Source: Patescibacteria group bacterium (lineage in GTDB: Bacteria > Patescibacteriota > Dojkabacteria > SC72). Taken from it: a stretch of 12,328 nucleotides of DNA. Below are positions 1 to 7,042 of this stretch, piece by piece. The notes beneath the pieces are model-generated. The model ran no database searches. It saw nothing but the letters and a program-made list of their open reading frames with translations, and was not told the DNA's origin. The stretch lies in assembly GCA_018818345.1 (NCBI GenBank), contig JAHISI010000004.1, forward strand, positions 1 to 12,328, written 5' to 3'. Each line of letters begins with the position of its first letter. Position 1 is the stretch's first letter. A program made the translations under genes and the position numbers.

Positions 1-485
1 TCCCAGACAAATATGCCTTTGCTTCCGATGTCACAGAAAAAGATGTTGCCACAATACTTGTCGAAAACTTTAAAACAAAGGTTGGGGTAAATGACAGATA
101 TCAAACAATAATATTGGCAAGCATCACAGAAAAAGAAGGAAGAACTGCAACAGACAGACCAATAATTGCGGGAATCATCCTCAAACGATACAACGAAGGA
201 TGGACACTAGGTTTAGACACCACTATCCTCTACTACCTAAAGACTTGGGATGAGAAAGTCATTACTCAAGAAGACTTGAAAGACAACAACCCATACAATA
301 CTAGAGTCGTAACTGGATTCCCTCCTACCCCAATATGTAATCCAGGGTTAGAATCCATCAATGCTGCTAGAAATCCTGTAAATTCAACCTATTACTACTT
401 CATTAGTGATAGTGCCGGTATCATACACTATGCACGAACAGCTGCAGAACATCAAAACAATGTAAATCAGTATATATTAAACTAA
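1..485 (+). CDS. mltG: Endolytic transglycosylase MltG (YceG family), 3' part
   Basis: Open reading frame that enters from the left edge (codon phase begins at base 3), so only the C-terminal 160 residues are here. MltG is a membrane-anchored lytic transglycosylase that cuts nascent peptidoglycan strands and so sets glycan length. The visible part carries the family core: the segment L-A-S-I-T-E-K-E-G (bases 114-140), whose first Glu (129-131) aligns with the catalytic glutamate of E. coli MltG (family knowledge); then a region like the family's substrate-groove segment (LGLDTTILYYL), the NPYNTR and GFPPTPICNPGLESI block, and the terminal YYYFISD...IHYARTAAEH block. The N-terminal membrane anchor and LysM-like part lie off-window. 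A TTG at 114 is not the true start, because conserved sequence continues upstream of it. The next gene starts 18 bases after the stop on the same strand, so the two are probably cotranscribed. Confidence 0.93.
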   Translation, partial: PDKYAFASDVTEKDVATILVENFKTKVGVNDRYQTIILASITEKEGRTATDRPIIAGIILKRYNEGWTLGLDTTILYYLKTWDEKVITQEDLKDNNPYNTRVVTGFPPTPICNPGLESINAARNPVNSTYYYFISDSAGIIHYARTAAEHQNNVNQYILN

Positions 486-503
486 TTTTAGTGTTGCCCC
501 ACT

Positions 504-1940
504 ATGACTCTTGATATGAAAAGTACAGACGAGAAAGAGATTACAGCTCCTTCTGTTCCCCTAGAACTTGAAAAACCCCAAAAGAAGAAAATGAAGAAAT
601 GGGTTAAGTTCGTAATAATCGGAGTAATAGTTCTGATTCTTGGTGGAATCGGGTTTGGAATTTACAAAGGACTCGCAATATTCCAAAAAATTGGTTTGAA
701 ATTTGATACCGGAGCTCTTTCACTTACAAATGTAGAACCTGAATTACAAAAAGATAGCACAGGAAAGTACACCAACTTCCTGATAATTGGTATTGATACC
801 CGAGGAACCACCGATGGATTAAATACAGACACACTCATCCTAGCCTCATACAATTACGACACTCACAATGTGGTTATGGTCTCCATACCAAGAGATTTAA
901 GTGTAGAGATTGGCAAAGATTCGAAATGGTACAACAAGATTAATGCAGTATATGCGTTTACCAAAGAAGAAAGTGATGATACAAAAGGCCTTCAGGAGCT
1001 ACAAAGAACTGTAGAGGAGCTTACTGGCACAGAAATCCAGTACTATGCCATGGTAAACTTCGATGGATTTACACAAGTCGTAGATGCTGTCGGAGGCGTA
1101 GATATAAATGTGGAAAATAGTTTTACAGATTACACATACCCACTTGGGAATGGATACCAGACCGTTTCATTCAAAGCAGGAATACAACATATGGATGGCG
1201 AAACTGCACTTAAATTTGCAAGATCAAGACATTCAAATGACAACAACGAAGGTTCGGATTTCATGAGAGCGCGAAGACAACAAAAAGTCATAGTCGCAGT
1301 GAAGGACAAGATCCTAAGTACAGAGACACTAACCAGTCCAAAAGCAATTACGGGATTAATCTCATCAGTTGCAGACAACATTAAGGTTTCCCAGTTTACC
1401 ATTAGTGACATTGAAGCAGGTTTAAATGTAGCAAAAGATTTTAATGAAAATAACGGGAAAGCATATTCATTTGTTCTAGATCCTTCCGCCGGAAATTCTC
1501 AGCTTGTTGGTAACCTCTCCACATATGCAAAGGATGGAACCCTACTAGCATATGTAATTGGTCCAAAACTCGGACTCGGAAAGTATACTGACATAAATGA
1601 ATATGTCGATCTCATAACTGCCCATCCTGCGCTTTACGCAGAAGATGCTAGGATTTACGTCTACAATACTGGCCTTGGATATCAAGAAGCATATAATGAA
1701 GTTCAAACATTAAGAACTAAATATCCATATTTGAATATTGTATACCGCGGCACCCTCTATTCGAACAAGGAAGGAAGCTATATCTACTCACATACAGAAA
1801 ACGAATTCACTACAACCGTAACTGATTTCGCTGCTGCATTAAAGATCGAAAATAAGGTTAAGCCAGAATTCATCACCAACAATTTAAACGGTGAAGATGT
1901 TACAATATTACTAGGTAAAGCAGTTCAGTTAACCGAATAA
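504..1940 (+). CDS. LytR-CpsA-Psr (LCP) family protein with C-terminal LytR_C domain
   Basis: 478-residue membrane-anchored enzyme. LCP proteins transfer undecaprenyl-linked glycopolymers (teichoic acid, capsule) to peptidoglycan on the outer face of the membrane. A Lys-rich cytoplasmic tail (25-35) precedes one transmembrane helix (about 35-57). The LCP domain spans about 90-275, with N-T-D-T (D109), SIPRD (R130, D131), KINAVYAF (from K145), the VNFDGF...VDAVGGVDI block, and FARSRH (R240, R242) followed by an Arg-rich RARRQQ; these Asp/Arg residues correspond to those that bind the lipid pyrophosphate in the family. Residues about 382-477 look like a LytR_C domain, a common companion of LCP. 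An ATG at 516 is an alternative start; neither has a Shine-Dalgarno. It lies between mltG and holA, with holA starting 4 bases after its stop. Together with MltG it implies a wall carrying secondary polymers. Family call is firm; the polymer is unknown. Confidence 0.93.
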   Translation: MTLDMKSTDEKEITAPSVPLELEKPQKKKMKKWVKFVIIGVIVLILGGIGFGIYKGLAIFQKIGLKFDTGALSLTNVEPELQKDSTGKYTNFLIIGIDTRGTTDGLNTDTLILASYNYDTHNVVMVSIPRDLSVEIGKDSKWYNKINAVYAFTKEESDDTKGLQELQRTVEELTGTEIQYYAMVNFDGFTQVVDAVGGVDINVENSFTDYTYPLGNGYQTVSFKAGIQHMDGETALKFARSRHSNDNNEGSDFMRARRQQKVIVAVKDKILSTETLTSPKAITGLISSVADNIKVSQFTISDIEAGLNVAKDFNENNGKAYSFVLDPSAGNSQLVGNLSTYAKDGTLLAYVIGPKLGLGKYTDINEYVDLITAHPALYAEDARIYVYNTGLGYQEAYNEVQTLRTKYPYLNIVYRGTLYSNKEGSYIYSHTENEFTTTVTDFAAALKIENKVKPEFITNNLNGEDVTILLGKAVQLTE

Positions 1941-1944
1941 AAAA

Positions 1945-2853
1945 GTGATATTCAAACTATATCATGGCTCATCGCCATATCTGTCCCTAAAAGCCTTAAA
2001 ACAAGAAACTTTGAAATTCCCTGATATACAATTCCAGGTAGTTAATGCTGAATCACAAGATTCACAAACAATATTTGATAAATTAGGAAGCCAAAATCTC
2101 TTTGTTTCAAAACGAGGAATCATTATTAAAAGACTGTACAAAAATAAAGATAAAGATAAACTCATTGAAAGTATTTTAGCCATACTTAAGCAAGGAACAA
2201 GTACAGATATAGTATTTTTCTGGGAAGCAGAAAAAGTTAGGGTAAATACTAGATATTTAAAATTCTTCAAAGAAAACTCCGCCTTAGAACAATATGACGA
2301 AATGAATAAAAGATCCTTTGGTGGATGGTTAAAAGAAGAATTGGAAACCAATGGCCTAAACTTAGATCCTACAATACAACGACTACTTGCAGAAAGAACC
2401 AACTATGATCCAGAGCGATGTGCAAATGAAATACAGAAGTTAAAACTTGATCCCGAAAATGACACCACATATATTGTAGATACATTAGAAAAAGATATTT
2501 GGGCATTGATAGATGCAATAAACATGAAAGATAAGGCTCGAAGTATGGAGATATTGGAAAACTTGTACAAACAAAATAACGATCCCAACTACATCCTCTC
2601 AATGCTAGCAAGAAATTTAAGAATATTAACATTAGTTAAACATCTAAATGATCAAAACAAATCATTTAGAGAAATATGCTCCATTCTTCGAATTCCCCCA
2701 TTTACTCTCCCCTCAATATTAGATACCTCTAAGAACTATGAAAACAGACAATTAATACAGATATATCGAAAGCTTTCCAATCTAGACTTGCAAATTAAAA
2801 CTGGGAAAATCGATGGACATCTAGGATTAACCCTCATATGCCCGTACCTCTAG
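1945..2853 (+). CDS. holA: DNA polymerase III, delta subunit (HolA-like)
   Basis: 302 residues, with a GTG start 4 bases after the LCP stop and no Shine-Dalgarno (only an A-run precedes it). Delta is the clamp-loader subunit that opens the beta sliding clamp. The N-terminal half has the delta layout: Y-H-G-S at 6-9 in place of the P-loop region, then a weakly conserved nucleotide-binding-like fold, with FFWEAEKV at 91-98. The best match to the family is 126-170, GGWLKEELETNGLNLDPTIQRLLAERTNYDPERCANEIQKL in overall pattern (helical linker, 'D..RC.NEI.KL' motif), followed by DIWALIDAI and the C-terminal collar-like helices (SMLARNLRIL, 219-228). Length is near that of compact bacterial HolA proteins. 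It is divergent, so identification rests on the middle domain plus genomic position upstream of rpsT and lepA, a known holA neighbourhood. Confidence 0.85.
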   Translation: MIFKLYHGSSPYLSLKALKQETLKFPDIQFQVVNAESQDSQTIFDKLGSQNLFVSKRGIIIKRLYKNKDKDKLIESILAILKQGTSTDIVFFWEAEKVRVNTRYLKFFKENSALEQYDEMNKRSFGGWLKEELETNGLNLDPTIQRLLAERTNYDPERCANEIQKLKLDPENDTTYIVDTLEKDIWALIDAINMKDKARSMEILENLYKQNNDPNYILSMLARNLRILTLVKHLNDQNKSFREICSILRIPPFTLPSILDTSKNYENRQLIQIYRKLSNLDLQIKTGKIDGHLGLTLICPYL

Positions 2854-2864
2854 TAGAGATTCAA

Positions 2865-2893
2865 TTGACACCACCCCCCTATTAACTTAAACT
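2865..2893 (+). promoter_or_regulatory. Putative sigma-70-type promoter for the DUF11 surface protein
   Basis: A perfect -35 TTGACA (2865-2870), a 17-base spacer and a -10-like TAAACT (2888-2893, 4 of 6 consensus) sit in the 75-base gap between holA and the next gene. Transcription would start near 2900, giving a leader of about 29 bases. A second -10-like TATACC (2915-2920) lies 8 bases before the ATG and could give a nearly leaderless transcript instead. Inferred by eye. Confidence 0.55.
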
Positions 2894-2928
2894 AGTAAAG
2901 AGAATATTCAAAATCTATACCTGCCCTA

Positions 2929-4692
2929 ATGGAAGAAGAAGGAATAAGAGTGACAACACAGAAAAAATCAAAGAAATTACAGACCGTTCTTCTTGTCATA
3001 ACAGGCATTTTAGGCTTAGCACTAATTGGCGTAGCAATATATTTCTACACAATTAAGGATACAAATACCAACACAGACGTGACCAACAATGTTACTTGCG
3101 GATGTTACTACATAGATCCAGCAGTAACTACCGAATGTGGAGATCCAAGAAGAGCATTTCAGTTTGAAGTAGCAACTAATACAAGTGCAGAAACCTGTAA
3201 AGCCGCTTGCGCAACAAGCAAACTTTCAACAAATGATCTAAACAGCTCAACTCAACAAGATCTCTACCAAATTTGCCAACTTCAAACCATTTCAGATTCT
3301 AGATGCCAGTCCATGACGATTACAGATAAAAATGGAAAAATAGTTACAGGAAAAGTATCCTCAACAGACCAATTAAATATCGAAGCCACATTTGATGGAG
3401 AATATTCTGATTACAAGTTTGTAATAAATAATGAAACAACCGACCCTGATCTCGTTACACCTGATAAAATAACAATCAAAAAAGCAATTGATGATCTAAG
3501 CAGTTCAACCGCAATAAATATTGTAGCTACAGGAACTACTGCAGATGGACAACAAATCAATTCTCCAATTTGTCGAAGACTTGTAGAAGTAACTCAAGCG
3601 GGGGAATCAAATGTCAGCAATCTCCAACTAACAACTAGATTGGATGGCTCAACAATGAAAGTTTCAAATGCAAAAATCTCAATCGGAAATCTAACATCTT
3701 CGGACAATACAAAGATTAACTTTACATTTGGAACTACGTTCCCTGAGTTAGTCATGACAAAAGGATTTACAGTAGATACCACCGGTGGAGTTATAGAGAT
3801 TGTAGAGCAAGATCTTTACAATGCTTCAAACTTCGCCAATTCAAAGAGTTTCTCACAACTTAATGATCATACTGGGAACCTCACAATCGAATCAGAAGTA
3901 TATATCTCTAATGCTTCCATTGGATCGGCAAGCGCTTCAGTCACATACCCTGCAACTCAAGATAATACCAATACCGACACAAACACAGATACCGCGGTAG
4001 CTTCCAGCTTTACAGTAGCCAATACTGTGAATTTAACATGTGTCGAAAGAGTATCGCCATCAAATACGGTACAATACTCAATCAATGTGACAAACAAGAG
4101 CACTACTTCTCAGAAAATTACTTCCATAACAGACAAACTCCCTCTTGGATTTGCATATGCAACAGGAACAACAAAACTCAATGGAGTATTAGTAACCGAT
4201 TCGGGATATGTTACCCCTACTGATGTTGGAGATTCACAACAGATTGTAATTGCAAAAACTGGCGGTTGGACATTAAGTGCAAATCAATCATTAACAATAG
4301 TCTTCCAAGCTCAAGCTGGAGTAGATGCTTTAACTGGAACTAACAAAAACGAAGTGGTTGTTACACCAGAAGAAGTTCCAACTGATCCTACAACATTAAG
4401 AGCTTCTGTTAACACTACTGTAGCTCAAGATTGTGAGAACCCAGATGCAACTACCGATGAAACACCAAGTACTGGAATATTTGATTCAGTAATATTCAAA
4501 GTAATAATTGGACTTACAGTTATAATCACCGGCTGGTACATATACAGCAGACCAAGGGGAAGACTCTTCGTAGAGAAATTCGTAGACTCAGAGCTTTACA
4601 AAACCACAGAACTTGGAACATGGAAGCTATTCAAACCTAAGAAATACTTTGAAGAGACAGTTGTAAGAAAATCACAGAGGAAACGAGAATAG
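2929..4692 (+). CDS. Large surface protein with DUF11-type domain, two membrane anchors and TPSTG motif
   Basis: 587 residues. A short basic N-terminus (KKSKK, 12-16) precedes a transmembrane or uncleaved signal helix (about 19-41). Residues 42-130 are Cys-rich, with Cys 57, 59, 70, 90, 94, 116 and 126. A Thr/Ser/Asn-rich region with predicted beta character follows (130-345), then a low-complexity DNTNTDTNTDT linker (345-355). Residues about 360-500 resemble a DUF11-like cell-surface repeat (VQYSINVTNKS ... ITDKLPLGFAY). Near the C-terminus, TPSTG (512-516) is followed by a hydrophobic helix (about 519-538) and Arg-rich R-P-R-G-R, like an LPXTG sorting signal, but a basic 42-residue tail continues to 587. 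The protein is probably exposed on the cell surface; its function is unknown. A candidate promoter lies just upstream. The stop is only 3 bases from that of the convergent gene on the other strand. Confidence 0.8.
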   Translation: MEEEGIRVTTQKKSKKLQTVLLVITGILGLALIGVAIYFYTIKDTNTNTDVTNNVTCGCYYIDPAVTTECGDPRRAFQFEVATNTSAETCKAACATSKLSTNDLNSSTQQDLYQICQLQTISDSRCQSMTITDKNGKIVTGKVSSTDQLNIEATFDGEYSDYKFVINNETTDPDLVTPDKITIKKAIDDLSSSTAINIVATGTTADGQQINSPICRRLVEVTQAGESNVSNLQLTTRLDGSTMKVSNAKISIGNLTSSDNTKINFTFGTTFPELVMTKGFTVDTTGGVIEIVEQDLYNASNFANSKSFSQLNDHTGNLTIESEVYISNASIGSASASVTYPATQDNTNTDTNTDTAVASSFTVANTVNLTCVERVSPSNTVQYSINVTNKSTTSQKITSITDKLPLGFAYATGTTKLNGVLVTDSGYVTPTDVGDSQQIVIAKTGGWTLSANQSLTIVFQAQAGVDALTGTNKNEVVVTPEEVPTDPTTLRASVNTTVAQDCENPDATTDETPSTGIFDSVIFKVIIGLTVIITGWYIYSRPRGRLFVEKFVDSELYKTTELGTWKLFKPKKYFEETVVRKSQRKRE

Positions 4693-4695
4693 CTA

Positions 4696-5106
4696 TTAGA
4701 GATCTTGAATCGAGAAATCTAACGCAGTTCCATTATATCCATATGCAATATCATCCGAATTAACTAAGAAGTAATACTTCTGTGTAGTTAATAACTTCTC
4801 AATTACTACCTCATGTGTTTTGGCCTTAACCTTATTCTTCTGATCAACAACAACTAAGTTTAAGCTATCCCTCTGACTACCGTACTGGACAAATCCCAAA
4901 CATTCTTTCTTTGTACTCCAAGAAACTTTTACAGAATATTCCTGTTCCCCCTTTTCTACAAAAATATTGTAAGGAACACAGTCTTTTTTCTCTGTAGCAA
5001 GAATATCAGAACCAAAAGTATTCTTAACAAAAAGCAAGGTTGTGGCAATACCAACAATAAATAGACCTAAAAAACCTGTCATTACAAACAACCTACTTCG
5101 CTTCAT
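4696..5106 (-). CDS. Small membrane-anchored protein with Fn3-like domain
   Basis: 136 residues. N-terminal signal anchor (about 7-28) after M-K-R-S-R, then one extracellular beta-sandwich (about 45-133). The pattern 'KVSWSTKKECLGFVQYG' (60-76), a 'THEVVIEKL' strand (97-105) and 'KYYFLVNSDD' (110-119) match the fibronectin type III / purple acid phosphatase N-terminal fold, in which a W-T strand, a YG turn, an H-x-V-x-L strand and a Y-Y-F strand recur. No catalytic domain follows, so it is probably a binding or structural module. Cys43 and Cys69 could form a disulfide. Its start overlaps the stop of the upstream - strand gene by 14 bases, which suggests translational coupling and a shared role. 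Specific function unknown. Confidence 0.72.
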   Translation of the reverse strand: MKRSRLFVMTGFLGLFIVGIATTLLFVKNTFGSDILATEKKDCVPYNIFVEKGEQEYSVKVSWSTKKECLGFVQYGSQRDSLNLVVVDQKNKVKAKTHEVVIEKLLTTQKYYFLVNSDDIAYGYNGTALDFSIQDL

Positions 5107-5515
5107 TATCTTGTATTAAAATATAATTCTCTTGAACTGAAGAATTAACTCCATCAGATATTTTTACATCAAATTTGTACTGACCGCTAGTTCCTACGGG
5201 AGGAGTTCCAGAAATATGTAGTCCTTCAATATTTAACCAAACCGGCGCATTTTCCAAAGACACAGAAATATCTGCACTCTCACTATCGCTATCTGAATAC
5301 TTAATATCGTATGTATACTCTTCTCCAGCGTATGCCACAATTGGAGGCAGACTTATAATATATGGCGCAACTGCAATGTTTGTTTGTCCCATGACATCTT
5401 GCTCTACCACAGGTTTTACCCTATTATTCAAAATTGAAAAAACAACACCCACCGTTACCAAAACTAAAACTAATCCAACACTGAACGTAATTTTTAGTTT
5501 TCGGCTACCTTCCAT
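5093..5515 (-). CDS. Small membrane-anchored protein with putative Ig (He_PIG/cadherin-like) domain
   Basis: 140 residues. A basic N-terminus (to K8) and a transmembrane anchor (about 9-29) are followed by a short stalk and one Ig-like domain (about 51-136). The domain has the classic He_PIG pattern: P-P-I-V-A-Y-A-G-E-E-Y-T-Y-D, an acidic D-S-D-S-E-S stretch, A-P-V-W-L-N-I, S-G-T-P-P (102-106) and a terminal FDVKISDG (115-122). Such domains often bind calcium or sugars or act as spacers in surface proteins; here a single copy stands alone on an anchor. It is the first gene of a two-gene - strand unit with the Fn3-like protein, facing the large DUF11 protein. An extended -10-like box lies 6 bases before its ATG. 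Domain call is firm, function unknown. Confidence 0.78.
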   Translation of the reverse strand: MEGSRKLKITFSVGLVLVLVTVGVVFSILNNRVKPVVEQDVMGQTNIAVAPYIISLPPIVAYAGEEYTYDIKYSDSDSESADISVSLENAPVWLNIEGLHISGTPPVGTSGQYKFDVKISDGVNSSVQENYILIQDNEAK

Positions 5516-5521
5516 ACTACA

Positions 5522-5530
5522 AGTTTAGCA
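5522..5530 (-). promoter_or_regulatory. Extended -10-like box (TGCTAAACT) before the Ig-domain gene
   Basis: On the - strand TGC-TAAACT ends 6 bases before the ATG at 5515. TAAACT matches TATAAT at 4 of 6, with an extended TGn. TTTGTA lies 17 bases upstream (3 of 6). If used, transcription would start at or within a base or two of the ATG, giving a leaderless mRNA. An alternative - strand TATAAT is the palindrome half at 5558-5563. Confidence 0.4.
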
Positions 5531-5542
5531 TAAAAGAATATG

Positions 5543-5571
5543 TTTACAAACAAAGGAATTATATATATAAT
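5543..5571 (+). promoter_or_regulatory. Strong sigma-70-type promoter for rpsT
   Basis: TTTACA (5543-5548, 5 of 6), a 17-base spacer and a perfect TATAAT (5566-5571). Predicted transcription start is near 5578, giving a leader of about 32 bases before the rpsT ATG. The -10 lies in a 14-base perfect palindrome (5558-5571), so a - strand TATAAT is read from the same bases. This is the best promoter in the window. Confidence 0.7.
5558..5571. repeat. 14-base perfect palindrome ATTATATATATAAT in the divergent promoter gap
   Basis: Self-complementary on both strands. It contains the rpsT -10 (TATAAT, + strand) and, read on the - strand, a TATAAT directed at the Ig-domain gene. Both RNA polymerases would melt the same bases, so the two promoters could not fire at once. 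An operator role is possible but not shown. Confidence 0.5.
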
Positions 5572-5610
5572 ACGCTAACTTTAGACAGTTTATATTATTA
5601 AAGAAATACA

Positions 5611-5907
5611 ATGCCAAACCTAAAAACATCGATCAAAGATTTAAGATCAAGCAAAAGAAAAGAAATCAACAACGATCGATTACGAGTCAGATCAAAGAAA
5701 GCAATCAAAAAGTTTAAGACCCTTGTCGCTGAGAATAATCCAGAGGAAGCAAAAGCAACCCTGAAGCATATTTACAAGGTTCTTGACAAAGCTGCTAAGA
5801 AAAATGTTATAAAGGATAATAAGGCAGACCGATTAAAAGGTCGTCTTACTAAAAATTTAAACAAACTGACCCAAAATAATGTCCAAACTGCTAAGAAGAG
5901 CGCTTAA
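5611..5907 (+). CDS. rpsT: 30S ribosomal protein S20
   Basis: 98 residues, highly basic, with the S20 pattern: M-P-N-L-K-T-S-I-K-D-L-R-S-S-K-R near the N-terminus (an S20-like 'S..K..R...' helix), a central K-K-A-I-K-K-F-K helix (29-36), and the C-terminal LDKAAKKNVIKDNKADRLKGRLTK-type region (from about residue 58), which corresponds to the family's 'lDkaakkgvih.n.AaR.ksrL' signature. S20 is a primary 16S rRNA-binding protein at the body of the small subunit. Length is slightly above the E. coli protein (87). A strong promoter lies upstream with a short leader; an A-rich AAAGAAAT precedes the ATG but there is no real Shine-Dalgarno. Its last 29 bases overlap the start of the next gene in another frame. 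Confidence 0.95.
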   Translation: MPNLKTSIKDLRSSKRKEINNDRLRVRSKKAIKKFKTLVAENNPEEAKATLKHIYKVLDKAAKKNVIKDNKADRLKGRLTKNLNKLTQNNVQTAKKSA

Positions 5908-6427
5908 AATATCGATAGTTCCCGCAATTTTACTAATTGCAGGAAAATTTATTGGTATTCTATGCACCAGCATTATATACAATCTGAATTTCCAGATTAG
6001 TAATGATCTAAACGGTCTTTTTTCTGTTCAAATCTACTTTCCTGACGCTAGCACAACACTCTTTGTAAATTCCATATCCAATCTTGTAATGGTCGTTTTC
6101 TTGGCGTTACCTCTAGCCTACTTCATCATTAAAACTACCCTGTATCATACCGTTGCAAACAATCCACGAACCATCGTCAAGATGACCCGTTTCAATATGC
6201 TTAAATGGATAACTGCAAAGGATACATCATTCCTAACTATGTTCATCTGGTGTGCATTCCTCTGGATTGCATCAGGCGTAACCATTGCACACACACTACA
6301 AGGTAGTACATACTCATGGGTAGGAATAGTAGCAGGATCACTTGCATTGATAGCATCTCTGTTCACCATAAAGACATTTGAAATAGAAACTGATAATATA
6401 TATCCAAGGGAACATAAATACTATTAG
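5879..6427 (+). CDS. Unrecognised four-helix membrane protein
   Basis: 182 residues. I do not recognise the family. The N-terminus is basic (S-K-L-L-R-R-A-L-K), then hydrophobic segments at about 11-34, 62-85, 119-138 and 144-164; the loop 86-118 between helices 2 and 3 is basic (K, R, K, K), which places it, and the N-terminus, in the cytoplasm by the positive-inside rule. The C-terminus is polar and charged. The ATG at 5879 lies inside rpsT (29-base overlap, +1 frame relative to it); I keep this start because the basic stretch just before helix 1 is a natural N-terminus and no good start follows before that helix. The tight overlap suggests coupling to S20 translation. It lies 9 bases upstream of another membrane protein, so the two may act together. 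Confidence 0.7.
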   Translation: MSKLLRRALKISIVPAILLIAGKFIGILCTSIIYNLNFQISNDLNGLFSVQIYFPDASTTLFVNSISNLVMVVFLALPLAYFIIKTTLYHTVANNPRTIVKMTRFNMLKWITAKDTSFLTMFIWCAFLWIASGVTIAHTLQGSTYSWVGIVAGSLALIASLFTIKTFEIETDNIYPREHKYY

Positions 6428-6436
6428 TCTACTGCA

Positions 6437-7003
6437 ATGCCCAATCAAAAAGCCCAAAAATTTAAGAATTTTGTAGGACATATACTAGAACCATTTGCTT
6501 TGGGAGTATTAGCATTGCTTTTCATAATCCCTACAATCACTGTAATGAATCTTTCCCCAATAACTAAGAAATTAAAAGATCTCAACGTACTAGGCGTAAA
6601 TTCACAATCTTCAGTATCAGTAACACTCGTTGGTGGTAAACATGACGTATTTACAGAAGAAAATTTAAACAAAAATGATAATACCTACGACTATTCTACA
6701 AAATTAAACAAACGAGCTGCAGATAGCTACTCGAAACCAATCTTGGAAATCAAAAATAACACAGAGCAAGTACAAACTGTCTCTTTCTACGGGCAAACTC
6801 TCAATCAGACACAGTCAAACATAAGAATAATCGTTGATGACAAGACATATAAAATACAAGATGACAGAGGACAAACATATCCACAAGAGGTTACAGTCCT
6901 ACCCTCTTCCAAAGTAATTGTCTTTTTAGCAATTGAAAATCTAACAGGCATACAGTTCTCAGAAGAGTTCGATTTACAAGTTAAGGTTGTAGAAAACCTT
7001 TAA
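6437..7003 (+). CDS. Unrecognised single-anchor extracellular protein
   Basis: 188 residues. Basic N-terminal tail (K5, K8, K10), then one transmembrane helix (about 17-38) and an extracytoplasmic domain. Residues about 57-70 form a strand-rich start (SSVSVTLVGGKHDV), followed by a polar Asn/Asp/Lys region (75-98) and a beta-rich region (100-188) containing P-I-L-E-I-K-N-N-T-E and a final alternating strand FDLQVKVVEN. This suggests an Ig-like beta-sandwich, but no family is recognised. It starts 9 bases after the four-helix membrane protein and ends 39 bases before lepA. No Shine-Dalgarno. Possible partner of the preceding gene; this is inference from position only. Confidence 0.72.
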   Translation: MPNQKAQKFKNFVGHILEPFALGVLALLFIIPTITVMNLSPITKKLKDLNVLGVNSQSSVSVTLVGGKHDVFTEENLNKNDNTYDYSTKLNKRAADSYSKPILEIKNNTEQVQTVSFYGQTLNQTQSNIRIIVDDKTYKIQDDRGQTYPQEVTVLPSSKVIVFLAIENLTGIQFSEEFDLQVKVVENL

Positions 7004-7030
7004 TACCTACTAAAATCCTCTGTAATCATA

Positions 7031-7036
7031 TATAAT
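7031..7036 (+). promoter_or_regulatory. Consensus -10 (TATAAT) 6 bases before the lepA ATG
   Basis: A perfect TATAAT ends 6 bases before the lepA start. No good -35 is seen at the 17-base distance (TACTAA, 2 of 6). If functional, transcription would begin at or next to the ATG, giving a leaderless lepA mRNA. It could also be chance in AT-rich sequence, with lepA read from the rpsT transcript. Confidence 0.45.
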
Positions 7037-7042
7037 TCTCCT

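Noticed and set aside
1962..2632. Long - strand open frames opposite holA.
   Set aside because: The + strand frame has HolA patterns and the - strand products are Ser/Leu/Phe-rich shadows of it.
2854..2928. Possible terminator after holA.
   Set aside because: I could find no stem-loop with a T-run in these 75 bases; only the promoter-like elements stand out.
3961..3998. Short Asn/Thr/Asp repeat in DNA (gataatacc/gacacaaacacag) as a possible tandem repeat.
   Set aside because: Only a few imperfect units encoding a flexible linker; not a DNA-level repeat array.
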